DNA of 64,000 bases from Alcaligenaceae bacterium (GTDB lineage: Bacteria > Pseudomonadota > Gammaproteobacteria > Burkholderiales > Burkholderiaceae_B): the NCBI GenBank assembly GCA_013416395.1, contig JACCEP010000008.1, forward strand, positions 124,001-188,000. Reading direction: 5' to 3'. Numbering within the stretch: the first letter of the stretch is position 1; each line of letters opens with the position of its first letter. Positions 1 through 8,179 of this stretch are shown here, piece by piece. The position numbers were made by a program, and so were the translations under genes. Under the pieces are notes generated by a model that was not told the origin of the DNA, did not search any database, and worked only from the letters and a program-made list of their open reading frames with translations.

Positions 1-484
1 CGAGACGACGCGTGATTGCTGGCAATGCCGTCTCGTCGCCGATCATCATCTGCCAGTCGTAGGTATCGGGAATAATAAAAGACCCGCGGGGCCCGGCTGC
101 GATGAGTACATCACCTGCCTGGGCCTGTGACACCCAGTTCGATGCCGGGCCATCGCCATGTAGCAGAAAATCAATGTCGAGTTCGTTTTCGTTTTGTCGG
201 TATCGTCGGGGCGTATAGTCGCGTGCGACCGGCCGCTCAACACCGTCGGGAAACCGCAAGCCATCCGCGCTTGCTTCGGGCATGATCGGCTGACCGTCTG
301 CTGGAAAAAAGAGTTTGATGTGATCGTCGAATGACGCAGAAACAAAGTCTGCCAGATCGGCGCTGTAAAACGTAACGCTAAGCATCTTGGGTGTTACGGT
401 GACGATGTTGCGAACCTGTAATCGTCGCGCCTTAAGCGGATGTCGAAGGCGTATAACGCTGAGGTCGGTAGGTGTTTTTGACAT
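1..484 (-). CDS. siderophore-interacting protein / ferric-siderophore reductase (partial, cut by window edge)
   Basis: I translated this open frame by hand. It starts at the ATG at 484-482 on the minus strand and runs off the left edge without a stop. About 161 residues are visible. They contain the FAD-binding signature RDYTPRRY, a DDHIKLFF strand and the GDETALPAI segment that opens the NAD(P)H-binding half in the SIP/ViuB family. Family members reduce Fe(III)-siderophores in the cytoplasm using NADPH and FAD. The gene begins only 7 bp after the stop of the PadR gene, so both are probably one transcript. The pairing mirrors E. coli YqjH (reductase) with YqjI (PadR repressor). The family call is secure; the substrate is unknown. 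Confidence 0.85.
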   Translation of the reverse strand, partial: MSKTPTDLSVIRLRHPLKARRLQVRNIVTVTPKMLSVTFYSADLADFVSASFDDHIKLFFPADGQPIMPEASADGLRFPDGVERPVARDYTPRRYRQNENELDIDFLLHGDGPASNWVSQAQAGDVLIAAGPRGSFIIPDTYDWQMMIGDETALPAITRRL

Positions 485-491
485 GGTTTGT

Positions 492-1064
492 TCAGTCTGG
501 TTTCGAGGTGGTGTCATTGATGAGACGTGTTGCGTTCTCGAGGATTGCGGCCATGCGTTTCTGCTCTTGCGGCCCCGCCGTGCTTTTGAGCAATAAAGCG
601 CGTTTGAGTTTGAGCCTGGCCTCGACAAACTCGGTCAACCACGCATCATCGCCAGATGACTCGTTGTTTGCGGCTATGGCACCCTCGATGTATTTCATTT
701 TTCGGGCCATATGTACCAGCGTGGCGAGCAGCTCTTGCGCTTCGTCGCGATGGGCGTTCAGGTGCTCAAGCCCAAGAGACAGCAAGGCATATGATTTTTT
801 ATTACCTTCTGCTGTCGCAGAGGTAAAGCCCAACTCTTGCAGATAAGTGAGTGCCGGGTAGACCATGCCGGGGCTGGGGGCCCAATACCCTCCAGAGCGT
901 GCGTCCAGTTCTTTGACCAGCTCATAGCCATGGCTGGGCTTTACTTCAAGCAAGGCCAGCAGCATTAACTGTAGGTCATCTGATGAGAACTTGCGGCCAC
1001 GGGTAAAACTGCCGTCACGCCCTCTGCGGGCTCGGGATTGACGAGATTGAATAGGTACATTCAT
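492..1064 (-). CDS. PadR-family transcriptional regulator, YqjI-like
   Basis: A 190-residue protein with a winged helix at about residues 28-105, including SHGYELVKELDARSGG and APSPGMVYPALTYLQELG, which closely match E. coli YqjI. A helical C-terminal dimerisation region follows. YqjI is a nickel-responsive repressor of the adjacent ferric reductase gene. Here the His/Cys-rich N-terminal metal-binding tail of YqjI is missing and is replaced by an Arg/Ser-rich tail (residues 1-25), so the sensed signal may differ. No Shine-Dalgarno sequence precedes the ATG. The promoter at 1093-1120 carries an overlapping 14-bp palindrome, consistent with autorepression. The reductase gene follows 7 bp downstream. 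Confidence 0.85.
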   Translation of the reverse strand: MNVPIQSRQSRARRGRDGSFTRGRKFSSDDLQLMLLALLEVKPSHGYELVKELDARSGGYWAPSPGMVYPALTYLQELGFTSATAEGNKKSYALLSLGLEHLNAHRDEAQELLATLVHMARKMKYIEGAIAANNESSGDDAWLTEFVEARLKLKRALLLKSTAGPQEQKRMAAILENATRLINDTTSKPD

Positions 1065-1085
1065 AATATTAAATAGTCTTAAAAC

Positions 1086-1120
1086 ATATCGTAAGATATA
1101 TATTACGGCTGGATTATCAA
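1086..1120 (-). promoter_or_regulatory. putative padR promoter with palindromic operator
   Basis: On the minus strand a TTGATA -35-like hexamer (1120-1115) is followed after 16 bp by a TATCTT -10-like hexamer (1098-1093). The perfect inverted repeat ATATC-4 bp-GATAT (1086-1099) overlaps the -10 element, where a PadR dimer would block transcription. The hexamers are inferred by eye. Confidence 0.4.
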
Positions 1121-1180
1121 CTGTGCAAGCTGTTTATGCAAAAATATATCTCCGTTTTTCCGACGCGGGAGCGGCTGTAT

Positions 1181-1215
1181 AAAAGCCGCTGCGGTTAAAT
1201 GCCGTAGCGGCTTTT
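1181..1215 (-). terminator. hairpin terminator, probably bidirectional
   Basis: Fourteen-base arms, AAAAGCCGCTGCGG against CCGTAGCGGCTTTT, pair with one mismatch across a 7-nt loop, and the T-runs sit at the stem ends on both strands. It lies downstream of the TRAP permease gene (minus strand) and separates it from the padR promoter. Confidence 0.75.
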
Positions 1216-1341
1216 AAGCTTTTGGGGTTGCAGCAAGTGCTAGGCTGATCCGCGTACAAGGAACCAGCACTAATAAGGTATGGTGTGAGCAAAGCCATCG
1301 CAAATCCTGGCCAGGCTCGCACCGTACCTCAAAGACACGCC

Positions 1342-3279
1342 TTAGGTCCGCGGTGCCACTGACCCACGGCGAAGCCGGAAGCTAAGGTAAATCAAGATGA
1401 TCATGATCAGGCCCACAGCATCGCTATAGGGCTCGGGGTACACCAGCAATGCGCCGTTTATGAACACGAGCAGGCGGCTGACCATTCCAAGCGCGCCGAC
1501 ACCGTAAAGATAACCCTCAAGTGCCGATGCGAAGAGCCACACAGCCACCAATGCCGTGAATGATGCCTGGATGATTTCCAGTGCACCGCCCTGCATGATG
1601 AGGGCCGGGTTGATGACGAACAGAAAGGGCAGGATGAACAGAATGCTGCCCAGACGCATGGCCTGGAAACCGGTTTTTATCGGGTTCGCACCAGCAAGCC
1701 CTGCAGCGGTAATCGATGCCAGTGCTACAGGCGGCGTGATGTAAGACATCATGCCCCAGTACAAAATAAACAGGTGGCTGGCCAGCGGGTTCAGGCCGGC
1801 TGCGATCAAGGCGGGTGCCAGCAGAATCGACAAAAAGATATAGCAGGCGCTGACCGTCATGCCCATGCCCAGCACAAAGCTGGTGACTGCACCGGCGATC
1901 AGCATGAGCGGAACGCTTCCACCTGCGTAAAGCAGCAATTCTCGTGAGAAAGCGCCCGCCACGCCTGTGTACGACAAGCCGCCAACCACCAGGCCGATGC
2001 CGGCAAGAATGGCGACCAGGTTGGCTACGCTGGTAGTCAGTTCGGAAATAAACTCGATGCCGCGTTTCAGGTTCAGGCGATGCTTGCGCTTGAACATGGA
2101 GATAATTAATAGAACCAGCGTGGCGTAATATGGCGCGTATGCCTCCAGACGCATGGCCAGCAGCATATAGATCAGCATGACCAAGCTAAGCAGATAGGGC
2201 CAGCCGTCTTTCAGGGTCTCTGTCAGTACGGGTATCTGGTCAGCCGGCAGGCCTTTCAAGCCCCGGCGCGCTGCATAATTATCCACTTGAAAGAGTAGGG
2301 CAACGTAAAACAGCAGTGCCGGCAAGAAAGCGGCCACAATAATGTCGGAATACGGCACGCCCAGAAACGACGCCATAATAAAGGCTACCGCTCCCATGAC
2401 CGGCGGCATCAGTGTTCCGCCAGTAGAAGCGCACGCTTCCACCGCGCCAGCATAGTGTGCCGGGTAGCCCGCACGCTTCATCGTCGGGATGGTGATGGGG
2501 CCGGTAGTCAAAATATTCGAGATGACACTGCCCGACAGGCTGCCCAGAATACCGCTGGATACCACGGCCACTTTGGCAGGCCCACCGCGGCTGCGACCCA
2601 TAAGTGCCGTAGAAAATCGCATGAAGAAGTCGCCGCCGCCTGTTGCCGTCAAGGCTGCGCCAAAGACCACGAAGCCGATAACCAGATCGGCCACGACTTG
2701 CATGGGTATGCCGATAATGCTTTCAACACCCATGACATGCGCGCGTATGGTTTCACCGAATGTGTATTGTGTGCCCCAAAGAAAGCCGGGCATGCTGTCG
2801 GCAAAAAGCGGATAGCTGCCGAAAAATAGCGCTACGATCAAAAGTGGCCAACCACCGCAACGTCGTACGCCTTCCAGTACGGCCGCAATAAGAATTGCGG
2901 AGGCGATGGTGGCGGGAAGTGGCGCGGAGTAATCCCAGCCTTCCTGAATAATGATGAGCCCGTGATAACCGATATAAATACAGCAGGCCATTGAGATAGC
3001 CGCCAAAGCCCAGTCGTACCACGGCACGCGCCGGTCACCAGAGCGAGCCGGAAAGCTGATGAAAGCTGCGGCCAGAAACAACCCGATCAGGTAGTACAGG
3101 TAAGAATTGCCCAGCGGTTCGAAACCCAGAATTCGTAAATGGAATGTCTGATTGATGGCCAGGAGCATACCCGCGAAGCCCAAGGCCAGGGCGATCCAGC
3201 GAGCGGCACCGCTAAGCCGGAAGACCGTGTCGCGAGGTGCATCGGAAGCTGTACTGATTTCATCGGCAGGAAGAGTCAT
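1342..3279 (-). CDS. TRAP transporter fused permease (DctQM type, TAXI class)
   Basis: A 645-residue, highly hydrophobic protein. Its N-terminal ~150 residues correspond to the small DctQ-like unit and the rest to the large DctM channel. The DctM part includes the signature GALTATGGGDFFMRFSTALMGR and the GSLSGSVISNILTTGPITIPTM region; a short hydrophobic DUF3394-like tail ends it. Fused permeases of this kind pair with TAXI solute-binding proteins and import organic anions driven by an ion gradient across the inner membrane. The partner binding protein is encoded 80 bp upstream. The substrate cannot be deduced; a pirin and a LysR gene lie nearby. No good ribosome-binding site is visible. Confidence 0.93.
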   Translation of the reverse strand: MTLPADEISTASDAPRDTVFRLSGAARWIALALGFAGMLLAINQTFHLRILGFEPLGNSYLYYLIGLFLAAAFISFPARSGDRRVPWYDWALAAISMACCIYIGYHGLIIIQEGWDYSAPLPATIASAILIAAVLEGVRRCGGWPLLIVALFFGSYPLFADSMPGFLWGTQYTFGETIRAHVMGVESIIGIPMQVVADLVIGFVVFGAALTATGGGDFFMRFSTALMGRSRGGPAKVAVVSSGILGSLSGSVISNILTTGPITIPTMKRAGYPAHYAGAVEACASTGGTLMPPVMGAVAFIMASFLGVPYSDIIVAAFLPALLFYVALLFQVDNYAARRGLKGLPADQIPVLTETLKDGWPYLLSLVMLIYMLLAMRLEAYAPYYATLVLLIISMFKRKHRLNLKRGIEFISELTTSVANLVAILAGIGLVVGGLSYTGVAGAFSRELLLYAGGSVPLMLIAGAVTSFVLGMGMTVSACYIFLSILLAPALIAAGLNPLASHLFILYWGMMSYITPPVALASITAAGLAGANPIKTGFQAMRLGSILFILPFLFVINPALIMQGGALEIIQASFTALVAVWLFASALEGYLYGVGALGMVSRLLVFINGALLVYPEPYSDAVGLIMIILIYLSFRLRRGSVAPRT

Positions 3280-3308
3280 GGATGCTCACAGGAGGCCGCA
3301 AGAGTAAG

Positions 3309-3349
3309 CACTGCCCCCATAGGGTTCTACCCTAAGCAAGAGGGCAGTG
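3309..3349 (-). promoter_or_regulatory. intercistronic hairpin between TRAP binding-protein and permease genes
   Basis: CACTGCCC and GGGCAGTG form perfect 8-bp outer arms, and TAGGGT...ACCCTA adds an inner stem. It lies in the 80-bp gap between the binding-protein stop and the permease start and has no U-run. Such hairpins commonly protect or attenuate the message so that the binding protein is made in excess; that role is inferred. Confidence 0.5.
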
Positions 3350-3359
3350 CGGTAAGGAA

Positions 3360-4589
3360 TCAGTTCAGCGTGTCAAGTGCCGCCTGCCGATCTTTTTCCC
3401 AGATTTTTGCGAACTCTTCGTCGGATTTGCCCTTGCCCTCTTCCATGGCTTTAGGCCAGGCAGCCAGCAATGCATTCAGCCGTGCCGTACGCTTGTCATT
3501 CCAGGCCTGATCTTCATCTTTCCAGATGCCGCGTTCTTTCAGATAGCGGATCGCACCGGGGTGGAAGGGCGCGTCGGCAGCGGGCACGCCTGAGTCTTGC
3601 AGTTTCCAGCGATACATGACGGCAGTCGCATCTTTGTAAAGATCATAGGTTTCGTCCACAGCCTTGATGAAGTCATAGGCCATATCGTCTGTCATGTCGC
3701 TACGCACGACCAACATGGGATAACGATAAGCCAGAATCTGTGCCGGCTTCTCTTTGCTGATGCCAGCCCCGACGGTTTCCGAAAAGGGCTGGAAGAAGGG
3801 TGCTACGGTGTTCAGACGTTTCCAGCCCTCTTTGTCATCAGGCGGAAGTGTTACCCATCGTATGCCGTGGGGTGATGCCTCCAGCTCATACACCTGGCTG
3901 GGCGTCGTCGTGGTGCATGATGCATCGGCTTCGCCGCGCAATACAGAGCTCATGGCTGCCGCATAGGTGGGGAACATGGTGGGCTTGACGTCTTTGATCG
4001 TCAGATCTGCAAACGCCAGAAGCGCTTCGCATTTGACGTTGACGGACGGGTTGCCAGCGACCAGAGCAAGCCGCTTTCCTTTGACATCTGACATTTTCTT
4101 GATGTCTGAGTCACCGGCGGTAAACAGGCCAAAGGCAGCCGGCCGACCTGCCAGTACGCGGAGGTTTTGCGGGCCCCACCGACGGTCTGAAAAATCGTAG
4201 ATGCCTTCAGAGGCGAAAAAGGTTTCTGTGGCCAGAAACCCTACGTCAGCTCTTTTGGTCAGCACTGGCTGTAGTCGCCCAATTGCCGAGCCCGACGGCT
4301 GTATGCGGATTTTCGTGCCAAATTTTTTGCCGAAGGCGTCGGCCATGGCGGAGGCCTCCGCGTAACCCGCAGAGCCTACATCGTAGGATGACCATGTCAT
4401 GGTGTCTGGAAGCTTTTGCGCCATCGTCGTGCCCGGGCTGCCAAGCAGCACGGCGCTGGCGGCCATGACCACCGAGGCAAGCAGAGAGCGTGATGTGCAG
4501 CGTGGCGTTCTGGGGAGCGCCGCAATGCCGCGTTGGGTTTGAGCAATGGCTATTTGCAAGGCGCGCGGTCGCGTCGAGGGTGTGGTCAT
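3360..4589 (-). CDS. TAXI family TRAP transporter solute-binding protein
   Basis: A 409-residue exported protein. An unusually long N-region (about 33 residues) precedes a hydrophobic core, LLASVVMAASAVLLG, with likely signal-peptidase cleavage near TTMA-Q. The mature part has TAXI features: MTWSSYDVGSAGYAEASAMA near the start, the SAIGRLQPVLTKRADVGF segment and ADASCTTTTPSQVYELEA. It should capture a substrate in the periplasm and deliver it to the fused permease encoded just downstream. The start at 4589 is supported by GGAG 6 bp upstream; an inner start would give a more ordinary signal peptide. Confidence 0.9.
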   Translation of the reverse strand: MTTPSTRPRALQIAIAQTQRGIAALPRTPRCTSRSLLASVVMAASAVLLGSPGTTMAQKLPDTMTWSSYDVGSAGYAEASAMADAFGKKFGTKIRIQPSGSAIGRLQPVLTKRADVGFLATETFFASEGIYDFSDRRWGPQNLRVLAGRPAAFGLFTAGDSDIKKMSDVKGKRLALVAGNPSVNVKCEALLAFADLTIKDVKPTMFPTYAAAMSSVLRGEADASCTTTTPSQVYELEASPHGIRWVTLPPDDKEGWKRLNTVAPFFQPFSETVGAGISKEKPAQILAYRYPMLVVRSDMTDDMAYDFIKAVDETYDLYKDATAVMYRWKLQDSGVPAADAPFHPGAIRYLKERGIWKDEDQAWNDKRTARLNALLAAWPKAMEEGKGKSDEEFAKIWEKDRQAALDTLN

Positions 4590-4709
4590 GTTGTCTCCGT
4601 CTTTTGTATGTTTTTGTGGGTGAAAAAAACTACGGAATTTCTATTTTTATAGTCGTTAAACATATAGCGCCGGGGTGGGCGCTGTCAATGGTTGAAAACA
4701 CCTTGTATA

Positions 4710-4730
4710 CGGCGCCAATGTGAGGCGCCG
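4710..4730. terminator. GC-rich hairpin downstream of the pirin gene
   Basis: CGGCGCC and GGCGCCG are perfect 7-bp arms around a 7-nt loop, 30 bp beyond the pirin stop. There is no U-run, so it is either a weak terminator or a 3'-end stabilising structure. Confidence 0.4.
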
Positions 4731-4759
4731 CCCGTGGCGTATGGCTTAAGAAACCTGGC

Positions 4760-5641
4760 TTAGCCCAGCCCGTCTGGTAAAGGCATGAACTCTTGATCGT
4801 CACCCACGGGCAACTTCATGCGCTGGGCATCCCAGTCTTCGCGCGCTTGAGCCAGTCGCTCTTTGGATGACGACACAAAATTCCATGACAGATAACGTTC
4901 GCCTATGGGTTCGCCACCAAGCAACATAACGGTTGAGGGCTGCACGGCCTTGATTTGCGCGGCCTGGCCTGGTTGCAGCACCACCATGTGGCCCGCTGGT
5001 AGGTGGTTTCCATTGACCTCTATTGCGCCACTGGCAACGTATACGGCGCGTTCGGGATACTGGGTGCTCAGGCTTTTACAGGCACCGGCTTGCATGTCCC
5101 AGTGCATGTAAAACAATGGGGAGTGCGTAGGCGTGCCGGAGCGAAGGCCGTCGACATCACCTGCAATCAGTCGTGAAGACACCCCATCTTCCTGCCATTC
5201 CGGTAGCTGTTCAGCGCCGTGCAGATGGTAAAACGCCGGGTCGGTTTCTTCATGCTCGGTGGGCAGCGCTACCCAAGCCTGTATGCCATGCATGTTCGCG
5301 CCATGTGCTCGAGCATACTCTAGGCGCTCACTGTGCGTAATACCGCGCCCCGCCACCATCCAGTTAACCTGCCCAGGCAAAATTTCTTGCTCAAACCCAA
5401 GGCTGTCGCGGTGAGTGATTCTGCCGTTGTACAAGTAGGTTACGGTGGCCAGCCCTATGTGTGGATGAGGCCTGACGTCCAGGTTGCGCGGTATGCCGGG
5501 AGCAAGATCCAAAGGGCCCATGTGGTCAAAGAATACAAAAGGCCCCACCATGCGGCGCTTTCTGAAGGGTAAAACCCGCCCCACAATAAAACCGCCTCCC
5601 AGGTCATGCGTGCGTTTTTCGATAACGAGTTCGGTGCTCAT
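4760..5641 (-). CDS. pirin family protein
   Basis: I choose the ATG at 5641 (protein MSTELVIEKR, 293 residues) because AAAGGA lies 9 bp upstream; a longer frame reaches 5719 without comparable support. The cupin-like N-terminal domain carries the metal-binding motif RPHPHIGLATVTYLY and the downstream GRGITHSE motif, matching the His-His-His-Glu site of human pirin and E. coli YhhW. Pirins bind Fe(II); some have quercetinase activity and others act as redox-sensitive regulators. The gene is divergent from the LysR gene on its right. The actual substrate is unknown. Confidence 0.92.
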   Translation of the reverse strand: MSTELVIEKRTHDLGGGFIVGRVLPFRKRRMVGPFVFFDHMGPLDLAPGIPRNLDVRPHPHIGLATVTYLYNGRITHRDSLGFEQEILPGQVNWMVAGRGITHSERLEYARAHGANMHGIQAWVALPTEHEETDPAFYHLHGAEQLPEWQEDGVSSRLIAGDVDGLRSGTPTHSPLFYMHWDMQAGACKSLSTQYPERAVYVASGAIEVNGNHLPAGHMVVLQPGQAAQIKAVQPSTVMLLGGEPIGERYLSWNFVSSSKERLAQAREDWDAQRMKLPVGDDQEFMPLPDGLG

Positions 5642-5962
5642 GCTTGATGTTCCTTTAATGCAGGATGAGGGACGCCTTGGCGTGGTGTTTTGACCCGAAG
5701 CGAGTGATGTGTCAGCCACACGGTGATGCGCCTGAACGAGGTGTATTGCGATCAGTCGTTTCCGACAAGCTTACAAGCACCGTGGGCGCCTGACCAGTGG
5801 TTGAGCACGGACGATGTGTCTCATGTATGGAACGACAATGTGCCGGTATTGGGTATGCTTTGTATTGCGTGACATGGTCTTGGCGTACTTGGCCACAGCA
5901 TGTTGCAGCGCCAGACACCAGCACGCCAGCCCTCATCTCTCCAACTGAGAACCGCACACCTC
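5642..5962. other. divergent intergenic region between pirin and lysR genes
   Basis: This 321-bp gap should hold the promoters of both flanking divergent genes and any LysR binding site. I see no convincing ORF, hairpin or repeat in it. Confidence 0.4.
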
Positions 5963-6859
5963 ATGGACCTTCGTCGCATACGTCACTTCATTGCCCTTGC
6001 AGAAACACTCAATTTTCACAGGGCGGCCGAGCGTCTGCACATGACGCAGCCGCCGCTAAGTGTTTCTATTCAGAAGCTTGAGGTCGAGCTTGGAGCAAAA
6101 CTGTTTGAGCGTAAGCCGACTGGTGTTTCGCTCACGCTTGCCGGGAAGACGGCATTAAAACAGGCTCGTAAGCTTATTTATCACAGCGAGCAGATCAAGA
6201 CCGATATCAACAATGCGCTGTCTGGCACAGGTGGGGTCTTGCGAGTTGGCTTTGTCGGTTCGGCTACGTCAGGGCTGTTGCAACGGCTCACTGCCTTGTA
6301 TAGAGCGCAGTTCCCTGGGGTTGAGCTCATCCTCTCAGAAGCCACCTCTGTTGAGATCATGCAGGGGGTTGAAGACCAGGTGCTCGATATCGGTTTGGTT
6401 CGTGTGCCCTTGCTGCGTACATCGCGCGCAACCGTCATGCCTCTGGAGCGCGAGGCGTTCGTGGCCGCCTTGCCTTTCACACACGCATTGGTCGGCAAAG
6501 ACCAACTGCAGTTGCGCGATCTGGCTAACGAGGGGTTCATTATGTATGCGGCCTCGAGCGCATCGGGCCTGTATAGCTCCGTTATGCTTGCCTGCCAGCA
6601 GGCCGGGTTTCTGCCTCTTATTACCCAAGAAGCCACGCAAATTCAGACTGTGCTGGCGCTTGTGGAAACCGGCTTGGGGGTGGCGCTGGTGCCAGCTATT
6701 ATGCAAAACGTCATGCGCTACCAGATTACCTATCGATCATTTACAGACTTTCCCGAGGCGGGCATGACGGGGCTATCCCTTGCCTACATGGCGTCATCCG
6801 AAAGCCCTGCCGCTGAAAAATTCAGGCTGCTTGCTGCGCAGCAGTACCCGGGCAATTGA
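5963..6859 (+). CDS. LysR family transcriptional regulator
   Basis: The frame opens at 5900, but the canonical LysR start MDLRRIRHFIALAETLNF is the ATG at 5963, giving 298 residues. The winged helix-turn-helix is at residues 1-60 (FHRAAERLHMTQPPLSVSIQ), followed by the linker helix and a two-lobed periplasmic-binding-type effector domain. LysR proteins usually control neighbouring genes in response to a pathway metabolite. The acyl-CoA dehydrogenase cluster 140 bp downstream in the same direction and the divergent pirin gene are both candidate targets. Confidence 0.93.
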   Translation: MDLRRIRHFIALAETLNFHRAAERLHMTQPPLSVSIQKLEVELGAKLFERKPTGVSLTLAGKTALKQARKLIYHSEQIKTDINNALSGTGGVLRVGFVGSATSGLLQRLTALYRAQFPGVELILSEATSVEIMQGVEDQVLDIGLVRVPLLRTSRATVMPLEREAFVAALPFTHALVGKDQLQLRDLANEGFIMYAASSASGLYSSVMLACQQAGFLPLITQEATQIQTVLALVETGLGVALVPAIMQNVMRYQITYRSFTDFPEAGMTGLSLAYMASSESPAAEKFRLLAAQQYPGN

Positions 6860-6922
6860 ACATATCCCTATTTCACCTATCGCGCTGATACTGAATTTAT
6901 ATCGATAAACAATAATTAGGTA

Positions 6923-6962
6923 TTGGACACTGTATCGCGCACTTCGCTACATTGTTAACAAT
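6923..6962 (+). promoter_or_regulatory. putative promoter and palindrome ahead of the acyl-CoA dehydrogenase cluster
   Basis: TTGGAC (6923-6928) and TACATT (6948-6953) are separated by 19 bp and followed by the perfect 12-bp palindrome ATTGTTAACAAT (6951-6962). The palindrome overlaps the presumed -10 end and could be an operator. The spacing is suboptimal, so the assignment is tentative. Confidence 0.35.
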
Positions 6963-7001
6963 AATCCCATCTATCATGCAAGCAATATAAGGAGACGCCT
7001 G

Positions 7002-8159
7002 ATGCACGTGCTGGAGTCCTTGTCCATGACGGACATTCCCGCGCAGGACGAAGCGCTTCGAGACGAAGTGCGTGCTTTTTTGCGTGAGGCGCTAAAAGAC
7101 GTGCCAGCGCATATCCGCGCCCGTTCTTGGTCAGGCTATAGCCCTGAGTTCAGTCGCAAGCTGGGCGAGCGCGGCTGGATTGGTGTCACGCTGCCGAAGG
7201 CGTACGGCGGGGCGGGGCGTAGTGCCTTTTCTCGCTATGTACTGGTTGAAGAGTTTCTTAACTCGGGTGCGCCGGTCGGCTCACACTGGATCGCAGATCG
7301 GCAGAGTGCGCCGCTTGTTTTGCGTTACGGTACTGAAGCGCAAAAGCAAAAATATATCCCGCCTATCTGTCGGGGCGAGTCGGCATTTTGCATAGGCATG
7401 AGTGAACCTGGTTCAGGCTCAGACCTTGCCAGCGTCCGAACAAAAGCTGAAAAAAACGCATCGGGCTGGCTACTTAATGGTCAAAAAATCTGGACCACCA
7501 ATGCGCATCACTGCCAATACATGATTGCGCTGGTGCGCACATCTGGCAGCACGCAAGATCGTAAAAACGGCTTGTCACAGATTATCGTTGATCTCTCGTT
7601 ACCGGGCGTCACCATACGCCCTATCACTGACCTGTCGGGTGACAGCCATTTTTGCGAAGTGTTTTTTCAAGACGTGCAATTGGATGACGATGCACTGATA
7701 GGCGAAGAAGGGCAGGGCTGGGAACAGGTCAACGCCGAGCTCGCCTTTGAGCGCAGTGGCCCCGAGCGCTTGTTTTCCAGCATCGTATTGTTTGATGAGT
7801 GGCTGGCCTATGTGCGCACACCACAGGGGCATACTGCCTCGGCGCAGCGTTTGGCGGGTAAAGTGCTGGCGCGACTCGCGCCGCTTCGCGCCATGTCGGT
7901 GGCACTGACCGGCAGGCTTGCTCAAGGGGAAAGCCCCGTGGTCGAAGCGGCTCTGGTCAAAGACATGGGCACGACGCTGGAGCAGTTTATTCCTGCTGCG
8001 ATTGCAGATGATCTTTATTCACGTACAGACCAGAACATACCGCTGGAACTGCTTCAAACCCTCAACTACACCTCCCATGTTGCGCCATCCTTTTCGCTCA
8101 GAGGCGGCACGCGTGACATTCTGCGCGGCATGATTGCCCGTGGGCTTGGGCTGAGATAA
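7002..8159 (+). CDS. acyl-CoA dehydrogenase (385 aa, first of an adjacent pair)
   Basis: An FAD-dependent acyl-CoA dehydrogenase introducing a 2,3-double bond. The N-terminal helical domain spans about residues 10-125. The central beta domain has the flavin/substrate motif IGMSEPGSGSDLASVRTKAE and LNGQKIWTTNAHH near residues 130-170. The C-terminal domain ends in SLRGGTRDILRGMIARGLGLR, the usual FAD-contacting terminus. The start has a clear AAGGAG. The second dehydrogenase gene follows after 5 bp and a crotonase gene after that, so the three probably form an operon for side-chain or branched acyl-CoA beta-oxidation. Confidence 0.92.
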   Translation: MHVLESLSMTDIPAQDEALRDEVRAFLREALKDVPAHIRARSWSGYSPEFSRKLGERGWIGVTLPKAYGGAGRSAFSRYVLVEEFLNSGAPVGSHWIADRQSAPLVLRYGTEAQKQKYIPPICRGESAFCIGMSEPGSGSDLASVRTKAEKNASGWLLNGQKIWTTNAHHCQYMIALVRTSGSTQDRKNGLSQIIVDLSLPGVTIRPITDLSGDSHFCEVFFQDVQLDDDALIGEEGQGWEQVNAELAFERSGPERLFSSIVLFDEWLAYVRTPQGHTASAQRLAGKVLARLAPLRAMSVALTGRLAQGESPVVEAALVKDMGTTLEQFIPAAIADDLYSRTDQNIPLELLQTLNYTSHVAPSFSLRGGTRDILRGMIARGLGLR

Positions 8160-8179
8160 CTGGCATGGAGAACGTACAG

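Noticed and set aside
1134-1322. A 62-residue minus-strand ORF after the TRAP permease
   Set aside because: It covers the terminator hairpin at 1181-1215 and has no ribosome-binding site.
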